From Gammaproteobacteria bacterium (GTDB lineage: Bacteria > Pseudomonadota > Gammaproteobacteria > Burkholderiales > Rhodocyclaceae): 64,000 nucleotides of DNA. The position numbers and the translations under genes are program-made. Shown one piece after another: positions 6,772-17,677 of the stretch. The stretch's first letter is position 1. Every line of letters begins with the position of its first letter. The notes beneath the pieces were generated by a model. That model had not been told where the DNA came from and searched no databases. It saw only the letters and a program-made list of their open reading frames with translations. The stretch spans positions 1 to 64,000 of the forward strand of contig JARFTZ010000057.1 in the NCBI GenBank assembly GCA_029289235.1, read 5' to 3'.

Positions 6772-7790
6772 AAACCCGAACTTCATCCGGCGCATCCGCC
6801 AAGCCGAAGGCCGTCGACCTGCTGCTCTCGCCGGTCAACAACAATCAGCTCGCCAACCTCTGCGGCGTGCTCGACGAGAATCTGCGCCAGATCGAAACGG
6901 CGTTCGACGTTTCCATCGCCCGGCGCGGCGAACGCTTCACGCTGCGCGGAGAAAAGGAACAGACGGCGAAAGCGTCCGAAGCGCTGCAGTTGTTCTACGC
7001 CCGCGCAAAGAACACACTGTCCGTCGATGAAATCCAGCTCGGCCTGATCGAACTGCTCAACCGCCCGGCGCGCAAGGACGTGGTGCGCGACGACGACATG
7101 CCGACCCTGATGACGCGCAAGGCCGAACTGCACGGCCGCACGCCGCGCCAGGTCGAATATCTGCGCCAGATCCAGGAGCACGACATTACCTTCGGCACCG
7201 GCCCGGCCGGCACCGGCAAGACTTACCTCGCGGTTGCGTCGGCGGTCGACGCCTTCGAGCGCGAACTGGTGCAGCGCATCGTCCTCACACGTCCTGCCGT
7301 GGAAGCCGGCGAGCGTCTCGGTTTCCTGCCTGGCGATCTGTCGCAAAAGGTCGATCCCTACCTGCGCCCGCTCTACGACGCGCTCTACGACCTGATGGGC
7401 TTCGACAAGGTCGGCAAGCTGTTCGAGCGTGGTGCCATCGAGATCGCGCCGCTCGCCTACATGCGCGGACGCACGCTGAACCACGCCTTCATCATCCTCG
7501 ACGAAGCGCAGAACACCACGCCCGAGCAGATGAAGATGTTCCTGACGCGCATCGGCATCGGCGCCAAGGCGGTAGTTACCGGCGACGTCACGCAGATCGA
7601 CCTGCAACGCGGACAGAAGAGCGGCCTGATCGAGGCGCGCAAGATCCTGAAGGACGTGCGCGGCATCGCCTTCACCGAATTCCAGAAGGAGGACGTCGTG
7701 CGTCACCCGCTGGTGGCCCGCATCGTCTCGGCGTACGAGACCTATGCCGCCCAGGAAGAGAAAAATGGACATGCCGGCGACAACAAGTAG
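6768..7790 (+). CDS. PhoH-family ATPase (YbeZ type)
   Basis: Cytoplasmic P-loop ATPase of the PhoH/YbeZ group, associated with ribosome and RNA metabolism together with YbeY. Of 340 residues, the N-terminal ~110 form the KH-like region of this family. Walker A is [13 protein letters not shown], and a Walker B-like [18 protein letters not shown] follows near residue 245. The start ATG overlaps the miaB stop (ATGA), and the end overlaps the ybeY start by 26 bp, indicating translational coupling. Substrate not defined by sequence. Confidence 0.93.
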   Translation: MKTRTSSGASAKPKAVDLLLSPVNNNQLANLCGVLDENLRQIETAFDVSIARRGERFTLRGEKEQTAKASEALQLFYARAKNTLSVDEIQLGLIELLNRPARKDVVRDDDMPTLMTRKAELHGRTPRQVEYLRQIQEHDITFGTGPAGTGKTYLAVASAVDAFERELVQRIVLTRPAVEAGERLGFLPGDLSQKVDPYLRPLYDALYDLMGFDKVGKLFERGAIEIAPLAYMRGRTLNHAFIILDEAQNTTPEQMKMFLTRIGIGAKAVVTGDVTQIDLQRGQKSGLIEARKILKDVRGIAFTEFQKEDVVRHPLVARIVSAYETYAAQEEKNGHAGDNK

Positions 7791-8244
7791 GCGGCTCAAC
7801 CTGAGCGTGCAATACGCCTGCAACACGGACGGCGTACCGTCGCGTCCACAGTTTCGCGCCTGGGCGCGGGCCGCGCTGAACGCCGACGGGATGCGCGGCG
7901 GGCAGATCACGCTCCGCCTCGTCGACGCAGAGGAAGGCCAGTCGCTCAACCGCGACTATCGCGGCAAGGACTACGCCACCAACGTGCTGTCGTTTCCGTA
8001 TGAGATCGAGCCCGTGGTCATCGGCGACCTGGCCATCTGCCACCCCGTCGTGGCCCGGGAAGCCGCAGAGCAGGGCAAGACGCTCGAAGCGCATTACGCG
8101 CATCTGGTCGTCCATGGCGTGCTGCATTTACAGGGGTACGACCACGAGACCGGCGAAGCCGACGCGGCGAGGATGGAAGACAAGGAGCGCGAGATACTGG
8201 CATCATTGGGCTTCGCCGATCCTTACAACACGGGGAAAGCGTAG
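7765..8244 (+). CDS. ybeY: Endoribonuclease YbeY
   Basis: Zinc-dependent single-strand endoribonuclease acting in 16S rRNA 3'-end maturation and ribosome quality control. The metal-binding signature [11 protein letters not shown] (consensus HGxLHLxGYDH) is complete, and the preceding [10 protein letters not shown] block is also conserved. I chose the ATG at 7765 because AGGAAGAG sits at good distance upstream; the track's start at 7744 has no such site. That gives 159 residues, a normal length. It overlaps phoH. Confidence 0.95.
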   Translation: MDMPATTSRRLNLSVQYACNTDGVPSRPQFRAWARAALNADGMRGGQITLRLVDAEEGQSLNRDYRGKDYATNVLSFPYEIEPVVIGDLAICHPVVAREAAEQGKTLEAHYAHLVVHGVLHLQGYDHETGEADAARMEDKEREILASLGFADPYNTGKA

Positions 8245-8274
8245 CCGCCCGGCCAAGCTTTCCTGACAACGACA

Positions 8275-9111
8275 ATGGACCCAGACAGACCGACTTTCTT
8301 CGAACGCCTCTCTTCCCTCCTCCTGCGCGAGCCGGAGGACCGCGAGCAACTGATCCGGTTGCTGCACTCCGCACACGAAAGAAACCTGCTCGACGCCGAC
8401 GCCTTGTCCATCACCGAAGGCGCCCTGGCCGCGTCGGAAGCCGTGGTTCGCGACGTGATGGTGCCGCGGGCCAAGATGGAAGTCGTCGATATCGAGGATC
8501 CGCTGGAAAAGGTTATCGAACAGATCAACCGCACGGCACATTCGCGCTTTCCGGTGATCGAGGAAAACCGCGACAACGTGATCGGCATCCTGCTCGCCAA
8601 GGACTTGCTGCGCATCCGCAAGGACAAGCCCTTCAACCTGCGCGACTGGCTGCGCCCCGCCGTCTTCATTCCCGAGTCGAAGCGCCTCAACGTGCTGCTG
8701 CGCGAATTCCGCGTTTCGCACAACCACATGGCCGTGGTCGTCGACGAATACGCGGGGGTGAGCGGACTCATCACCATCGAGGACGTTCTCGAACAGATCG
8801 TCGGCGAAATCGAGGACGAATACGATTTCGACGAAACCGAGGACAACATCCGCCGCGACCAGTTCGGACGCTACCGCGTCAAGGCGCAAACGGCGATCGA
8901 AGACATCAACGCCGAGTTCGGCACGAACTTCAGCGACGAGGAGTGCGACACTCTTGGCGGGCTGATCCTCAACCACTTCGGCCGCGTTCCCCGCCGCAAG
9001 GAAGAACTCGATCTCGACGACCTGCACATCCAGGTCCTGCGCGCCGACCGGCGGCGGTTGTACACCCTGCTCGTCACCCGTCGCCCGCAAATCCCGGATG
9101 CCCTGGACTGA
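8275..9111 (+). CDS. corC: CBS-domain / transporter-associated-domain protein, CorC (YbeX) type
   Basis: 278 residues. The N-terminal helical part is followed by two CBS domains (VRDVMVPRAKMEVVDIEDPL near 60 and VVVDEYAGVSGLITIEDVLEQ near 160) and a C-terminal CorC/HlyC domain (RYRVKAQTAIEDINAEFGTNF). There is no membrane segment, as expected for the soluble CorC/YbeX form rather than the membrane CNNM form. It is linked genetically to Mg2+/Co2+ efflux and ribosome health. It lies 30 bp after ybeY, and its last 14 bp overlap lnt. Confidence 0.92.
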   Translation: MDPDRPTFFERLSSLLLREPEDREQLIRLLHSAHERNLLDADALSITEGALAASEAVVRDVMVPRAKMEVVDIEDPLEKVIEQINRTAHSRFPVIEENRDNVIGILLAKDLLRIRKDKPFNLRDWLRPAVFIPESKRLNVLLREFRVSHNHMAVVVDEYAGVSGLITIEDVLEQIVGEIEDEYDFDETEDNIRRDQFGRYRVKAQTAIEDINAEFGTNFSDEECDTLGGLILNHFGRVPRRKEELDLDDLHIQVLRADRRRLYTLLVTRRPQIPDALD

Positions 9112-10585
9112 CTCCCCCCGGACAAACAGGGCAATCGCCCTGCTGCTGGGGGCGGTTAGCGTTGCCGCCTTCGCTCCGACAGGCGCTTTCCCCGTCCTCT
9201 GGCTTTCCCTCGCAGGGCTGTTCGCGCTGCTCACCCGTCTGGCCGACGCGAACGCTCCGACGCGCGACGGAGCGATCCTCGGCAGCTGTTTCGGTGCCGG
9301 CTTCTTCCTTTCCGGAGTCTCGTGGGTTTACGTCAGCCTCAGCATCTTCGGTGGGATGCCTGCCCCGGTCGCCGGGCTCGCCACGCTGCTGTTCTGCGTC
9401 GGGATGTCGCTCTACCCGGCGCTGGCGGGCGCGCTGTTCGTCCGCTTCGCCCCCGTTGGCTGGCGGCGCGCGCTGTTCTTCGCGGCCGCGTGGACGCTCA
9501 CGGAATGGCTGCGCGGCTGGTTTCTCACCGGGTTCCCCTGGCTGGCAGCGGGCTATTCACAAACGCCGCCCAGCCCGCTCGCCGGCTTCGCGCCGATCGT
9601 CGGCGTCTATGGCGTGTCGTTGCTGACGGCACTCGTCGGCGGCCTGTTTGCCCTGGCAATCCGCCCAGCCACGCGCTGGAAAAGCCTCGGCGCGATCGCC
9701 GTGTTGCTGCTCAGCGGTTTTCTGTTGCTTCAGCACACGTGGACGTCGCCGCACGGCGAACCGGTTCGCGTTGCCCTGCTGCAAGGCAACGTCGCCCAGG
9801 ACCTCAAATGGCGGCCGGAAAAATTCGAGGAATCGCTGCGCACCTACTACCAACTGATGCATGACTCCCCCGCGCAACTGACCGTACTGCCGGAAACCGC
9901 GCTGCCGGTTTTCCTTGACCAGGTTCCGCCGGATTACCTGGAGGCGCTGACCGCGCAGGCCGCCCGCCAACGCGGTGACCTGCTCTTCGGCATCGTCACC
10001 GGCGACCGCCACGAATACGCCAACAGCGCCGTCAGCCTCGGCGCCTCGGGCGAGCAGCGTTACGACAAATCCCACCTCGTTCCCTTCGGCGAATTCATTC
10101 CGCCTGGCTTCGCCTGGTTCATGGCGATGGCGAACATCCCGATGTCCGAGTTCACTCGCGGAGCGGAAGCGCAAAAGCCGATGCGCCTCGCGGGGCTGAA
10201 CGCGGCCATCAACATCTGCTACGAGGACGCCTTCGGCGAAGAGATCATCCGCGCGCTGCCGGAGGCCGACGTGTTGATCAACATCTCCAACGTCGCCTGG
10301 TTCGGTGATTCGCTGGCCCCACCGCAGCACCTGCAGATCGCCCGGATGCGCGCGCTGGAAACCGGGCGGATGATGCTGCGCGCCACAAACACCGGCATGA
10401 CCGCGATAGTCGGTGCAGACGGCCGCGTGCATCACGCCCTGCCGCCGTTCACCCGGGCCGCGCTGAGCGGCGAAGTCCGCGCCTATTCCGGCAGCACACC
10501 CTACGTCCGCTGGGGCAACGGGCCGATCGTCGTCGTGGCATTGCTGATCCTCTGTTTCATGCGGCGGCGCAACGCGCTATCCTGA
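9098..10585 (+). CDS. lnt: Apolipoprotein N-acyltransferase
   Basis: Inner-membrane enzyme transferring the third acyl chain onto the N-terminal cysteine of lipoproteins. Several N-terminal membrane segments (IALLLGAVSVAAFAPTG onward, to about residue 215) precede a nitrilase-like periplasmic domain. The catalytic triad is visible: Glu in TVLPETALPVFLD, Lys in YDKSHLVPFGEF, and Cys in INICYEDAFGEE. A last membrane helix (PIVVVALLILCFM) closes the 495 residues. It overlaps corC by 14 bp, and its downstream neighbour starts 30 bp later. Confidence 0.96.
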   Translation: MPWTDSPRTNRAIALLLGAVSVAAFAPTGAFPVLWLSLAGLFALLTRLADANAPTRDGAILGSCFGAGFFLSGVSWVYVSLSIFGGMPAPVAGLATLLFCVGMSLYPALAGALFVRFAPVGWRRALFFAAAWTLTEWLRGWFLTGFPWLAAGYSQTPPSPLAGFAPIVGVYGVSLLTALVGGLFALAIRPATRWKSLGAIAVLLLSGFLLLQHTWTSPHGEPVRVALLQGNVAQDLKWRPEKFEESLRTYYQLMHDSPAQLTVLPETALPVFLDQVPPDYLEALTAQAARQRGDLLFGIVTGDRHEYANSAVSLGASGEQRYDKSHLVPFGEFIPPGFAWFMAMANIPMSEFTRGAEAQKPMRLAGLNAAINICYEDAFGEEIIRALPEADVLINISNVAWFGDSLAPPQHLQIARMRALETGRMMLRATNTGMTAIVGADGRVHHALPPFTRAALSGEVRAYSGSTPYVRWGNGPIVVVALLILCFMRRRNALS

Positions 10586-10615
10586 TCGCCCTTGCCACAC
10601 CGGATCGATTCCGCC

Positions 10616-11533
10616 ATGAACGCACAACAACTCGAACAACAGCTCGAACAGCAACTTCTGACCGCCGGCATCCGGCGCGCCAATTCCACCGAACTCTTCC
10701 CGGCCCAGCACCAACCCGGCGACGCCGGCCTGCCGATGCTCGTCGTCGAAAACCCGCTCGGCCGTAGCATCATTGCCCTGCAGGGCGCGCACGTCATGGC
10801 CTTCCAGCCGGCCGGCGGCCGCGAGATGCTGTGGATCTCGCCGAAGACCTTGCTGCAGGATGGCGTTCCGATCCGCGGCGGCATCCCGCTGTGCCTGCCC
10901 TGGTTCGGCCCCGGCCCGGACGGCAAGACAATGCACGGCTTCGCCCGGGTCAAGGAATGGACTATCGCAACTGTCGAACGCCTGACCAGTGGCGCCACAC
11001 GCCTGACGCTGGAACTCGCCGGCGACGAAGCAACGAGCGCGCTGTGGCCGCACGCCTTCGCTTTCCGCCTGGAGATCGAGACCGGTAACACCCTGACGAT
11101 GTCACTGCGCGTTGAAAACCGCGGCATTACCCCCGCGCCGCTGGCCGTCGCCTTCCACACCTACTTCGCCGTCCCCGACGTTGCGCAAGCACGCGTTGCC
11201 GGACTGGAAGGAACGACGTACATCGACAAGATGGACAATTTCCTGAAGAAGCCGCAGTCCGGCGAGGTAACGATCGACAGCGTGACCGACCGCATCTACC
11301 TCGACGTGCCGAAACGGCAGACGATCAGGGCTGGCACGAACTGCATCGGCATTGAATCCGAAAGCAAATGCGCCGTCGTCTGGAACGCCTGGAGCAACGA
11401 CAAGAACATCCCCGACCTCGGCGAGGGCAACCACGTCGGCTACCTCTGCGTGGAGCGCGGCGACGTCGCCGACCATGCGTTGACGCTGGCGCCGGAAGCC
11501 ATCTACACAACCTGGATGACGCTGTCCGCCTGA
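10616..11533 (+). CDS. D-hexose-6-phosphate mutarotase (YeaD-like aldose epimerase)
   Basis: 305 residues from the ATG at 10616; the track's start at 10592 is a TTG without support. It belongs to the galactose-mutarotase superfamily, YeaD subgroup. Visible blocks include GAHVMAFQPAGGREMLWIS, the PIRGGIPLCLPWFGP motif, HGFARVKEW with the conserved His-Gly-Phe, and VAFHTYFAVPD. It catalyses anomer interconversion of hexose 6-phosphates. The N-terminal EQQLEQQLEQQ stretch is a low-complexity leader. It may be co-transcribed with lnt. Confidence 0.88.
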   Translation: MNAQQLEQQLEQQLLTAGIRRANSTELFPAQHQPGDAGLPMLVVENPLGRSIIALQGAHVMAFQPAGGREMLWISPKTLLQDGVPIRGGIPLCLPWFGPGPDGKTMHGFARVKEWTIATVERLTSGATRLTLELAGDEATSALWPHAFAFRLEIETGNTLTMSLRVENRGITPAPLAVAFHTYFAVPDVAQARVAGLEGTTYIDKMDNFLKKPQSGEVTIDSVTDRIYLDVPKRQTIRAGTNCIGIESESKCAVVWNAWSNDKNIPDLGEGNHVGYLCVERGDVADHALTLAPEAIYTTWMTLSA

Positions 11534-11608
11534 CTCTCCCCGCGCTTTATTGCCTTGAGGAAAAGCAAGTAAAATCGCGGTTTATCACGTTTCTTTCCGA
11601 AGCCTTAC

Positions 11609-12499
11609 ATGCCCACATTTCAGGAAGTCATTCTGCGTCTCCAGAATTTCTGGGACAAACAAGGGTGCGCGCTGCTCCAGCCGTACGACATCGAGGTCGG
11701 CGCCGGCACCTTCCACACCGCCACGTTCCTGCGTTCGATCGGACCGGAACCGTGGAACGCCGCCTACGTGCAGCCCTCCCGCCGGCCGAAGGACGGCCGC
11801 TACGGCGAAAACCCCAACCGTCTGCAGCACTACTACCAGTACCAGGTGGTGCTGAAGCCCTCGCCCGCGAACATCCAGGAACTCTACCTGCAGTCGCTGG
11901 AAGCGCTGGGCATCAACCTCCAGGAGCACGACATCCGCTTCGTCGAGGACGACTGGGAATCACCGACGCTCGGCGCCTGGGGCCTCGGCTGGGAAGTCTG
12001 GCTCGACGGCATGGAGGTCACGCAATTCACCTACTTCCAGGAAGTCGGCTCGCTGACCTGCAAGCCGGTACTCGGCGAGATCACCTACGGCCTGGAACGC
12101 TTGGCGATGTACCTGCAGGGCGTCGAGAACGTTTATGACCTGGTGTGGACCAACGCCGGCGGCCGGGTTCTGACCTACGGCGACGTTTATCACCAGAACG
12201 AGGTCGAGCAGTCGAAGTACAACTTCGAGCACTCGAACGTCGAAATCCTTTTCCGCCACTTTGCCGACCACGAGTCGGAAGCCAAGCGCCTGATGGGCCT
12301 CGACCTCGCGCTGCCGGCCTTCGAACAGGTGATGAAGTGCTCGCACTGCTTCAACCTGCTCGACGCGCACGGCGCCATCTCGGTCACCGAGCGCGCCGCC
12401 TACATCGGCCGGGTCCGCGCCTTGGCGCGCGAAGTCGCGCAGTCCTACTACAACTCCCGCGAAGCGCTCGGCTTCCCGATGTGCAAGGGAGGCAACTAA
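11609..12499 (+). CDS. glyQ: Glycyl-tRNA synthetase alpha subunit
   Basis: Catalytic class II subunit of the bacterial alpha2-beta2 glycyl-tRNA synthetase. It starts [20 protein letters not shown] and includes the conserved [20 protein letters not shown] and [16 protein letters not shown] blocks. At 296 residues it has the usual size. It is followed after 1 bp by glyS, as in most proteobacteria, ensuring equal expression. An AT-rich stretch with TAAAAT (11570-11575) precedes it and may hold its promoter. Confidence 0.98.
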   Translation: MPTFQEVILRLQNFWDKQGCALLQPYDIEVGAGTFHTATFLRSIGPEPWNAAYVQPSRRPKDGRYGENPNRLQHYYQYQVVLKPSPANIQELYLQSLEALGINLQEHDIRFVEDDWESPTLGAWGLGWEVWLDGMEVTQFTYFQEVGSLTCKPVLGEITYGLERLAMYLQGVENVYDLVWTNAGGRVLTYGDVYHQNEVEQSKYNFEHSNVEILFRHFADHESEAKRLMGLDLALPAFEQVMKCSHCFNLLDAHGAISVTERAAYIGRVRALAREVAQSYYNSREALGFPMCKGGN

Positions 12500-12500
12500 G

Positions 12501-14585
12501 ATGACCACCGCCACACTTCTCGTCGAACTCCTTACCGAAGAACTGCCGCCGAAGGCACTTGCCCGCCTCGGCGAGGTCTTCGCCAAACAGATCCACATCG
12601 GCCTGTCCGACCGCAATCTTGTCGCCGCAACGGGCGCTTACGAGTGGTTCGCCACGCCGCGCCGGCTGGCCATCCTCGTCCCGAACGTGCTTGCGGTGGC
12701 GCCCGATGCCACGGCGTTCGAAAAAATCATGCCCGTTTCCGTCGCCCTGGACGCCAGCGGCCAGCCGACGCCCGCGCTGAAGAAAAAGCTCGAAGCCAAG
12801 AGCATCCCGCTCGACGCCATCGCGCAGTTCGAGAAGCGCATGGACGGCAAATCCGAGACCTTCTTCTACAAGGCGACCGTGCAGGGCGCCAAGCTCGATG
12901 ACGTCCTTGCCGGCATCGTCGCCGAGGCGCTGAAGAAGCTGCCGATCCCGAAGGTGATGCGCTGGGGCGATTCCGAACACCAGTTCGTGCGCCCGGTCCA
13001 TGGTCTGGTGCAATTGCACGGCGCACGTATCGTGCCCGGCGAAGTCCTCGGCCTCACCAGCCGCAACATCACCCGCGGCCACCGCTTCCTTTCTTCCGGC
13101 GACATCGTCCTCGGCTCCGCCGACGCCTACGCTGACGCACTAAAAGCCCAAGGCAAGGTTGTCGCCAGTTTCGCCGAGCGCCGCGCCTCGATCGCCGCGC
13201 AACTCGATGCCAAGGCGAAGGAACTGAACGCCACGATCAACCCCTCCGAAGGCCTGCTCGACGAAGTCACCGCGCTGGTCGAATGGCCAGTGATCTACGT
13301 CGGCGAGTTCGAAGCCGAATACCTCGACGTTCCGCAGGAATGCCTGATCCTGACGATGCAGCAGAACCAGAAGTACTTCCCGCTGCTCGACGCGTCGAAG
13401 AAGCTGCTCAACAAGTTCCTGATCGTCTCCAACATGCAGGTTGACGACCCGAAGCACATCGTCGGCGGCAACGCCCGCGTCGTCCGTCCGCGTCTGTCTG
13501 ACGCCCGCTTCTTCTTCAACCAGGACCGCAAGGCGCCGCTCGCCTCCCGACTGGAGAAGCTGGGCAACGTCGTCTATCACAACAAGATCGGCTCGGTGCT
13601 GCAACGCGTCGAACGGCTGGAAGCGCTGGCCGGCAAGATCGCCCACCGCCTCGCGGCCAACGCCGAACTTGCCGCGCGCGCCGCGCGCCTGGCCAAGGCC
13701 GACCTCGTCACCGACATGGTCGGCGAGTTCCCCGAACTGCAGGGGATCATGGGCCGCTACTACGCGCTGCACGACGGCGAGGACAAGCAGGTCGCCGACG
13801 CCATCCAGGCACACTACCAGCCCCGCTTTGCCGGCGACGCGCTGCCGGCCGGCAACATCGCCTGCGCCGCCGCACTGGCCGACAAGCTCGACGCGCTCGT
13901 CGGCTTCTTCGGCATCGGCCAGATCCCGACCGGCGACAAGGACCCGTTCGGCCTGCGCCGCGCCGCGCTCGGCGTGCTGCGTATCCTGATGGAAACGCCG
14001 TTGCCGCTCGACCTCGCCGAACTGATCGCCGACGCACAGGCCGGCTTTGCCGCCGGCGTGCTGACGCAGCCGGTCGCCGAGCCGCTGCTCGACTTCATGC
14101 TAGACCGCCTGCGCGGTCTGTTGAAGGACGCCGGCTACGGCCAGGACGTCGTCGAAGCCGTGCTGACCCAGCGTCCGACGCGCATCGACCTCGTTCCGGC
14201 CAAGCTCGCCGCCGTGCGCGACTTCCTGCACCTGCCGGAAGCGCTGGCTCTCGCTGCCGCCAACAAGCGGATCGGCAACATCCTGAAGAAGGCGGAAGGC
14301 AACCTGCCCGAGCCTGACGTTGCCCTGTTGCAGGAACCTGCGGAAAAAGCGCTGTTCGAACGCGTGGTGCTGATCGCGCCGGTGGTCAAGTCGCACGTAA
14401 CCAACGAGGATTACGCCGACGCGCTGAAGGTGCTCGCCTCGGTACGCGCCGAAGTTGACCAGTTCTTCGAGGACGTGATGGTCAACGTCGATGAACCGCT
14501 GATCCGCGCCAACCGCCTGGGCCTGCTCAAGTCCCTGTTCGATCAACTCAATGCTGTAGCCGACATTTCGAAACTGGGCGTATGA
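12501..14585 (+). CDS. glyS: Glycyl-tRNA synthetase beta subunit
   Basis: 694 residues, the non-catalytic tRNA-binding subunit partnering GlyQ. Typical start ([16 protein letters not shown]). An HD-like middle region and a C-terminal anticodon-binding domain end the protein ([35 protein letters not shown]). It starts one base after the glyQ stop, and its last 4 bp overlap gmhB (ATGA). The sequence is complete with no anomalies. Confidence 0.98.
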   Translation: MTTATLLVELLTEELPPKALARLGEVFAKQIHIGLSDRNLVAATGAYEWFATPRRLAILVPNVLAVAPDATAFEKIMPVSVALDASGQPTPALKKKLEAKSIPLDAIAQFEKRMDGKSETFFYKATVQGAKLDDVLAGIVAEALKKLPIPKVMRWGDSEHQFVRPVHGLVQLHGARIVPGEVLGLTSRNITRGHRFLSSGDIVLGSADAYADALKAQGKVVASFAERRASIAAQLDAKAKELNATINPSEGLLDEVTALVEWPVIYVGEFEAEYLDVPQECLILTMQQNQKYFPLLDASKKLLNKFLIVSNMQVDDPKHIVGGNARVVRPRLSDARFFFNQDRKAPLASRLEKLGNVVYHNKIGSVLQRVERLEALAGKIAHRLAANAELAARAARLAKADLVTDMVGEFPELQGIMGRYYALHDGEDKQVADAIQAHYQPRFAGDALPAGNIACAAALADKLDALVGFFGIGQIPTGDKDPFGLRRAALGVLRILMETPLPLDLAELIADAQAGFAAGVLTQPVAEPLLDFMLDRLRGLLKDAGYGQDVVEAVLTQRPTRIDLVPAKLAAVRDFLHLPEALALAAANKRIGNILKKAEGNLPEPDVALLQEPAEKALFERVVLIAPVVKSHVTNEDYADALKVLASVRAEVDQFFEDVMVNVDEPLIRANRLGLLKSLFDQLNAVADISKLGV

Positions 14586-15118
14586 AACTCGTCATCCTCG
14601 ACCGCGACGGCGTCATCAATTTCGACTCGGACCACTTCATCAAGTCGCCGGCCGAATGGAAACCCATTCCCGGCAGCCTGGAAGCGATCGCCCGCCTGAC
14701 CCAGGCGGGTTTCAAGGTCGTCGTGGCGTCGAACCAGTCGGGGATCGACCGCGGCCTCTTCGACATGGACACGCTGAACGCCATCCACGACAAGATGCAC
14801 CGCGCCGTAAAGGCTGTTGGCGGACGGATCGACGCGATCTTCTATTGCCCGCACTCGGCCGACTCGAACTGCAATTGCCGCAAACCCAAGCCCGGCATGT
14901 TCGAGCGTATCGCGGCCTGTTTCAATATCGACCTCGGCGCCACCTATGCGATTGGCGATTCCCTGCGCGATCTGCAGGCAGCCGCCAGCGCCGGCGCCAA
15001 GCCGGTTCTGGTGCTTTCCGGCAAGGGCAAGGGCACCCAGGCCGACGGCGGCATGCCCGAAGGCACGCTGGTTTTCGACGATCTCGCGGCCGTGGTCGAA
15101 TTCATCCTCGCCTCATGA
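14582..15118 (+). CDS. gmhB: D-glycero-beta-D-manno-heptose 1,7-bisphosphate 7-phosphatase
   Basis: HAD-superfamily phosphatase of the ADP-heptose pathway that supplies LPS core heptose. The catalytic DxD motif is [13 protein letters not shown] at the very N-terminus. The zinc-binding cysteines are [17 protein letters not shown] near residue 92, and motif III/IV is [17 protein letters not shown]. At 178 residues it matches the family. It overlaps glyS and plsC by 4 bp each. The position between glyS and plsC is common in betaproteobacteria. Confidence 0.95.
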   Translation: MKLVILDRDGVINFDSDHFIKSPAEWKPIPGSLEAIARLTQAGFKVVVASNQSGIDRGLFDMDTLNAIHDKMHRAVKAVGGRIDAIFYCPHSADSNCNCRKPKPGMFERIAACFNIDLGATYAIGDSLRDLQAAASAGAKPVLVLSGKGKGTQADGGMPEGTLVFDDLAAVVEFILAS

Positions 15119-15861
15119 TCGCCCTGCTCCGTTCCGCGCTTTTCCTCCTGCTCGCCACCCTGATCACTGCCCCGGCGGGGCTGCTCGTCACGCTGGCGGT
15201 CGTCCTGCCGATGCGTGCGCGCTTCGCCATCATCGCTTTCTGGCGCGCCGGCTTCATGGCGCTTTGCGATCACGTGCTGGGCTTGCGCTATCAGGTCATC
15301 GGCCGGGAGAATATCCCGGCGACACCGTCCGTCGTCCTTTCCAAGCACCAGTCGGCCTGGGAAACGATCGGCCTGCAGGCCATTTTCCCGCCGCTCGTCT
15401 TCGTCCTGAAACGCTCGCTGCTGATGATTCCCTTCCTGGGGTGGGCATTTGCGGCAGTCAAGATGATCTCCATCGACCGCGCCGCCGGCAAGAACGCGCT
15501 GAAGCAGGTAGAGAAACAGGGCCGCGACCGCCTCGCTGCGGGTTACTGGGTCGTCATTTTCCCGGAAGGGACGCGCATCGCGCCGGGCGAGACGCGGCGC
15601 TTCAAGACCGGCGGCGCGCACCTCGCGGTTTCCGCCGGCGCCCCGGTCGTTCCGGTGGCTCATAACGCCGGCGAATTCTGGGCAAAGAACGCCTTCGTCA
15701 AGAAGCCCGGCCTGATCACCGTCAGCATCGGCCCGGCGATCGACACGCAAGGCAAGACCGCCGAGCAGGTCACCACGCTGGCCGAGCAGTGGATCGAAGC
15801 CGAAATGCGGCGCCTCTCGCCGCACCGTTATCCCGACAGCGCCCATGCCGTGGCAAGCTGA
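15115..15861 (+). CDS. plsC: 1-acyl-sn-glycerol-3-phosphate acyltransferase
   Basis: 248 residues from the ATG at 15115; the track's 401-residue ORF is extended out of context into gmhB. The N-terminal membrane anchor is LLRSALFLLLATLITAPAGL. The acyltransferase block I is KHQSAWETIGLQ, i.e. His-x4-Glu in place of His-x4-Asp as in one LPLAT subgroup, and block III is FPEGTRIAPGE. It makes phosphatidate from lysophosphatidate at the inner membrane. It overlaps gmhB (ATGA) and the next gene by 17 bp. Confidence 0.93.
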   Translation: MIALLRSALFLLLATLITAPAGLLVTLAVVLPMRARFAIIAFWRAGFMALCDHVLGLRYQVIGRENIPATPSVVLSKHQSAWETIGLQAIFPPLVFVLKRSLLMIPFLGWAFAAVKMISIDRAAGKNALKQVEKQGRDRLAAGYWVVIFPEGTRIAPGETRRFKTGGAHLAVSAGAPVVPVAHNAGEFWAKNAFVKKPGLITVSIGPAIDTQGKTAEQVTTLAEQWIEAEMRRLSPHRYPDSAHAVAS

Positions 15862-16597
15862 ACTGCCTCTTGAGCTGGAACCCCCTGCCGCCGGCGAGAC
15901 ACCCCGAACCATCGCCCTCGGCGACCGCATCGTACCCTACATCCTGCGACGCGCGCGGCGCCGCACCATCGGACTTACCATCGACCATCGCGGCCTGCGC
16001 GTCGGGGCACCGCACCGCGCACCGCTGATCGAGGTCGAAACACTGATCCGCAAGCACGGCGACTGGGTCAGGCAAAAGCTTGACGAGTGGCGGAGCCGGC
16101 GTTGTCCGGAACCGCTGCGTCTGACCGACGGTACACGCCTGCCCTGTCTCGGCGGCGAGGTGGAAATCCGGCTTGCCGCAGGCAACAACCGGGCCGTGTG
16201 GAACACCGACAACACGCTGACGCTTTGCCTGCGCGCGCCGGAACACGCCGGCGGCGTCCTGGAGAAGGCGCTCAAGGCGCTTGCGCTCGAACATTTCCAT
16301 GCCGAGTTGACACATCACGCGGCCCGATTCGGCCTGGCGACACCACCGTTGCGCCTCTCCTCCGCACGCACGCGCTGGGGCAGTTGCAGCCAGAGGAGCG
16401 GCATCCGCCTGAACTGGCGGCTGATCCATTTTTCGCCGCAGATCATCGACTACGTGATCGTGCATGAACTCGCCCATCTGCGCGAGATGAATCACAGCCC
16501 CCGCTTCTGGGCCATCGTCGCGCACTATTGCCCGGACTTCCGGACCACCCGCGCGCGACTGAAGCAACTCTCCGCCACCCTGCCGGCGTTCGCCTGA
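15845..16597 (+). CDS. YgjP-like (DUF45) zinc metallopeptidase
   Basis: 250 residues of the M48-related YgjP/WLM-type family. The zinc-binding motif HELAHLREMNHSPRFW (HExxH plus downstream His) lies near residue 205, preceded by the family's TRWGSCSQRSGIRLNW block. No signal peptide, so cytoplasmic; substrate unknown. The start overlaps plsC by 17 bp, indicating coupling. Confidence 0.88.
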   Translation: MPWQAELPLELEPPAAGETPRTIALGDRIVPYILRRARRRTIGLTIDHRGLRVGAPHRAPLIEVETLIRKHGDWVRQKLDEWRSRRCPEPLRLTDGTRLPCLGGEVEIRLAAGNNRAVWNTDNTLTLCLRAPEHAGGVLEKALKALALEHFHAELTHHAARFGLATPPLRLSSARTRWGSCSQRSGIRLNWRLIHFSPQIIDYVIVHELAHLREMNHSPRFWAIVAHYCPDFRTTRARLKQLSATLPAFA

Positions 16598-16630
16598 ACA
16601 CCCGCTCTTACTCTTTCCCGAGGAACCGCC

Positions 16631-17671
16631 ATGCGCATCGAACAGGACATCAAGCTCGACTTCAAGGACGTGCTCATCCGCCCGAAACGCTCCACCCTGA
16701 CCTCGCGCTCCGAGGTCGACATCTCGCGCGACTACGTCTTCCTGCATTCGCAGAGAACCTACCACGGCATCCCGATCATCGCCGCCAACATGGACACCAC
16801 CGGCACCTTCGAGATGGCCCGCGCGCTGGCCCGGCACAAACTCGCCGTCGCGCTGCACAAGCATTACGACGAGTCGGATCTGCTCGCCTATTTCGCCAAA
16901 CCGCCGGCCGGCGGCTGCACGTTCTACTCGATGGGCATCACCACGCCCGACTTCGAGAAGTTCCAGCGGGTAATGGAAAAGGCCAACGGCACGATCGAAA
17001 ACGTCTGCGTCGACGTCGCCAACGGCTACACCAAGGCCTTCATCAGCTTCATCCACAAGCTGCGCCGGGCGTTTCCGGCGATCACCATCATGGCCGGCAA
17101 CGTGGTTACCGGCGAGATGACCGAGGAGTTGATCCTCGACGGCGTCGACATCGTCAAGGTCGGCATCGGCCCCGGCTCGGTGTGCACCACCCGCAAGATG
17201 TCCGGCGTGGGCTATCCGCAGCTGTCGGCGATCATCGAATGCGCCGACGCCGCGCACGGCCTGCGCGGGCTGATCTGCGCCGATGGCGGCTGTACCTCGC
17301 CGGGCGACCTGGCCAAGGCCTTCGGCGCCGGCGCCGACTTCGTGATGCTCGGCGGCATGCTCGCCGGACACGACGAATGCGCCTCGGAACTCGTCGAGGT
17401 CGATGGCGAGCGCAAGATGCGCTTCTACGGCATGAGCTCGCGCGAGGCGATGAACAAGTATTCCGGCGGCGTCGCCGGCTACCGCGCGTCGGAAGGCAAG
17501 GAAGTGCTGCTCGACTACCGCGGCCCGGTCGAGAACACCCTGCAGGACATCCTCGGTGGCGTACGCTCGGCATGCACCTACGTGGGCGCCCGCAAGTTGA
17601 AGGAATTGTCGAAGCGCACCACCTTCGTCCGCGTCACCCAGCAGTTGAACGAGGTGTTCGGCGCCTCCTGA
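16631..17671 (+). CDS. guaC: GMP reductase
   Basis: NADPH-dependent reductive deamination of GMP to IMP. TIM-barrel enzyme of the IMPDH/GMPR family, 346 residues with no CBS insert, which favours GuaC over GuaB. The catalytic cysteine loop is [19 protein letters not shown]. Phosphate-binding [20 protein letters not shown] and [13 protein letters not shown] follow. The ribosome-binding site (CGAGGAACC) is good. It converges on cdaR with only 6 bp between the stops. Confidence 0.95.
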   Translation: MRIEQDIKLDFKDVLIRPKRSTLTSRSEVDISRDYVFLHSQRTYHGIPIIAANMDTTGTFEMARALARHKLAVALHKHYDESDLLAYFAKPPAGGCTFYSMGITTPDFEKFQRVMEKANGTIENVCVDVANGYTKAFISFIHKLRRAFPAITIMAGNVVTGEMTEELILDGVDIVKVGIGPGSVCTTRKMSGVGYPQLSAIIECADAAHGLRGLICADGGCTSPGDLAKAFGAGADFVMLGGMLAGHDECASELVEVDGERKMRFYGMSSREAMNKYSGGVAGYRASEGKEVLLDYRGPVENTLQDILGGVRSACTYVGARKLKELSKRTTFVRVTQQLNEVFGAS

Positions 17672-17677
17672 TCTACC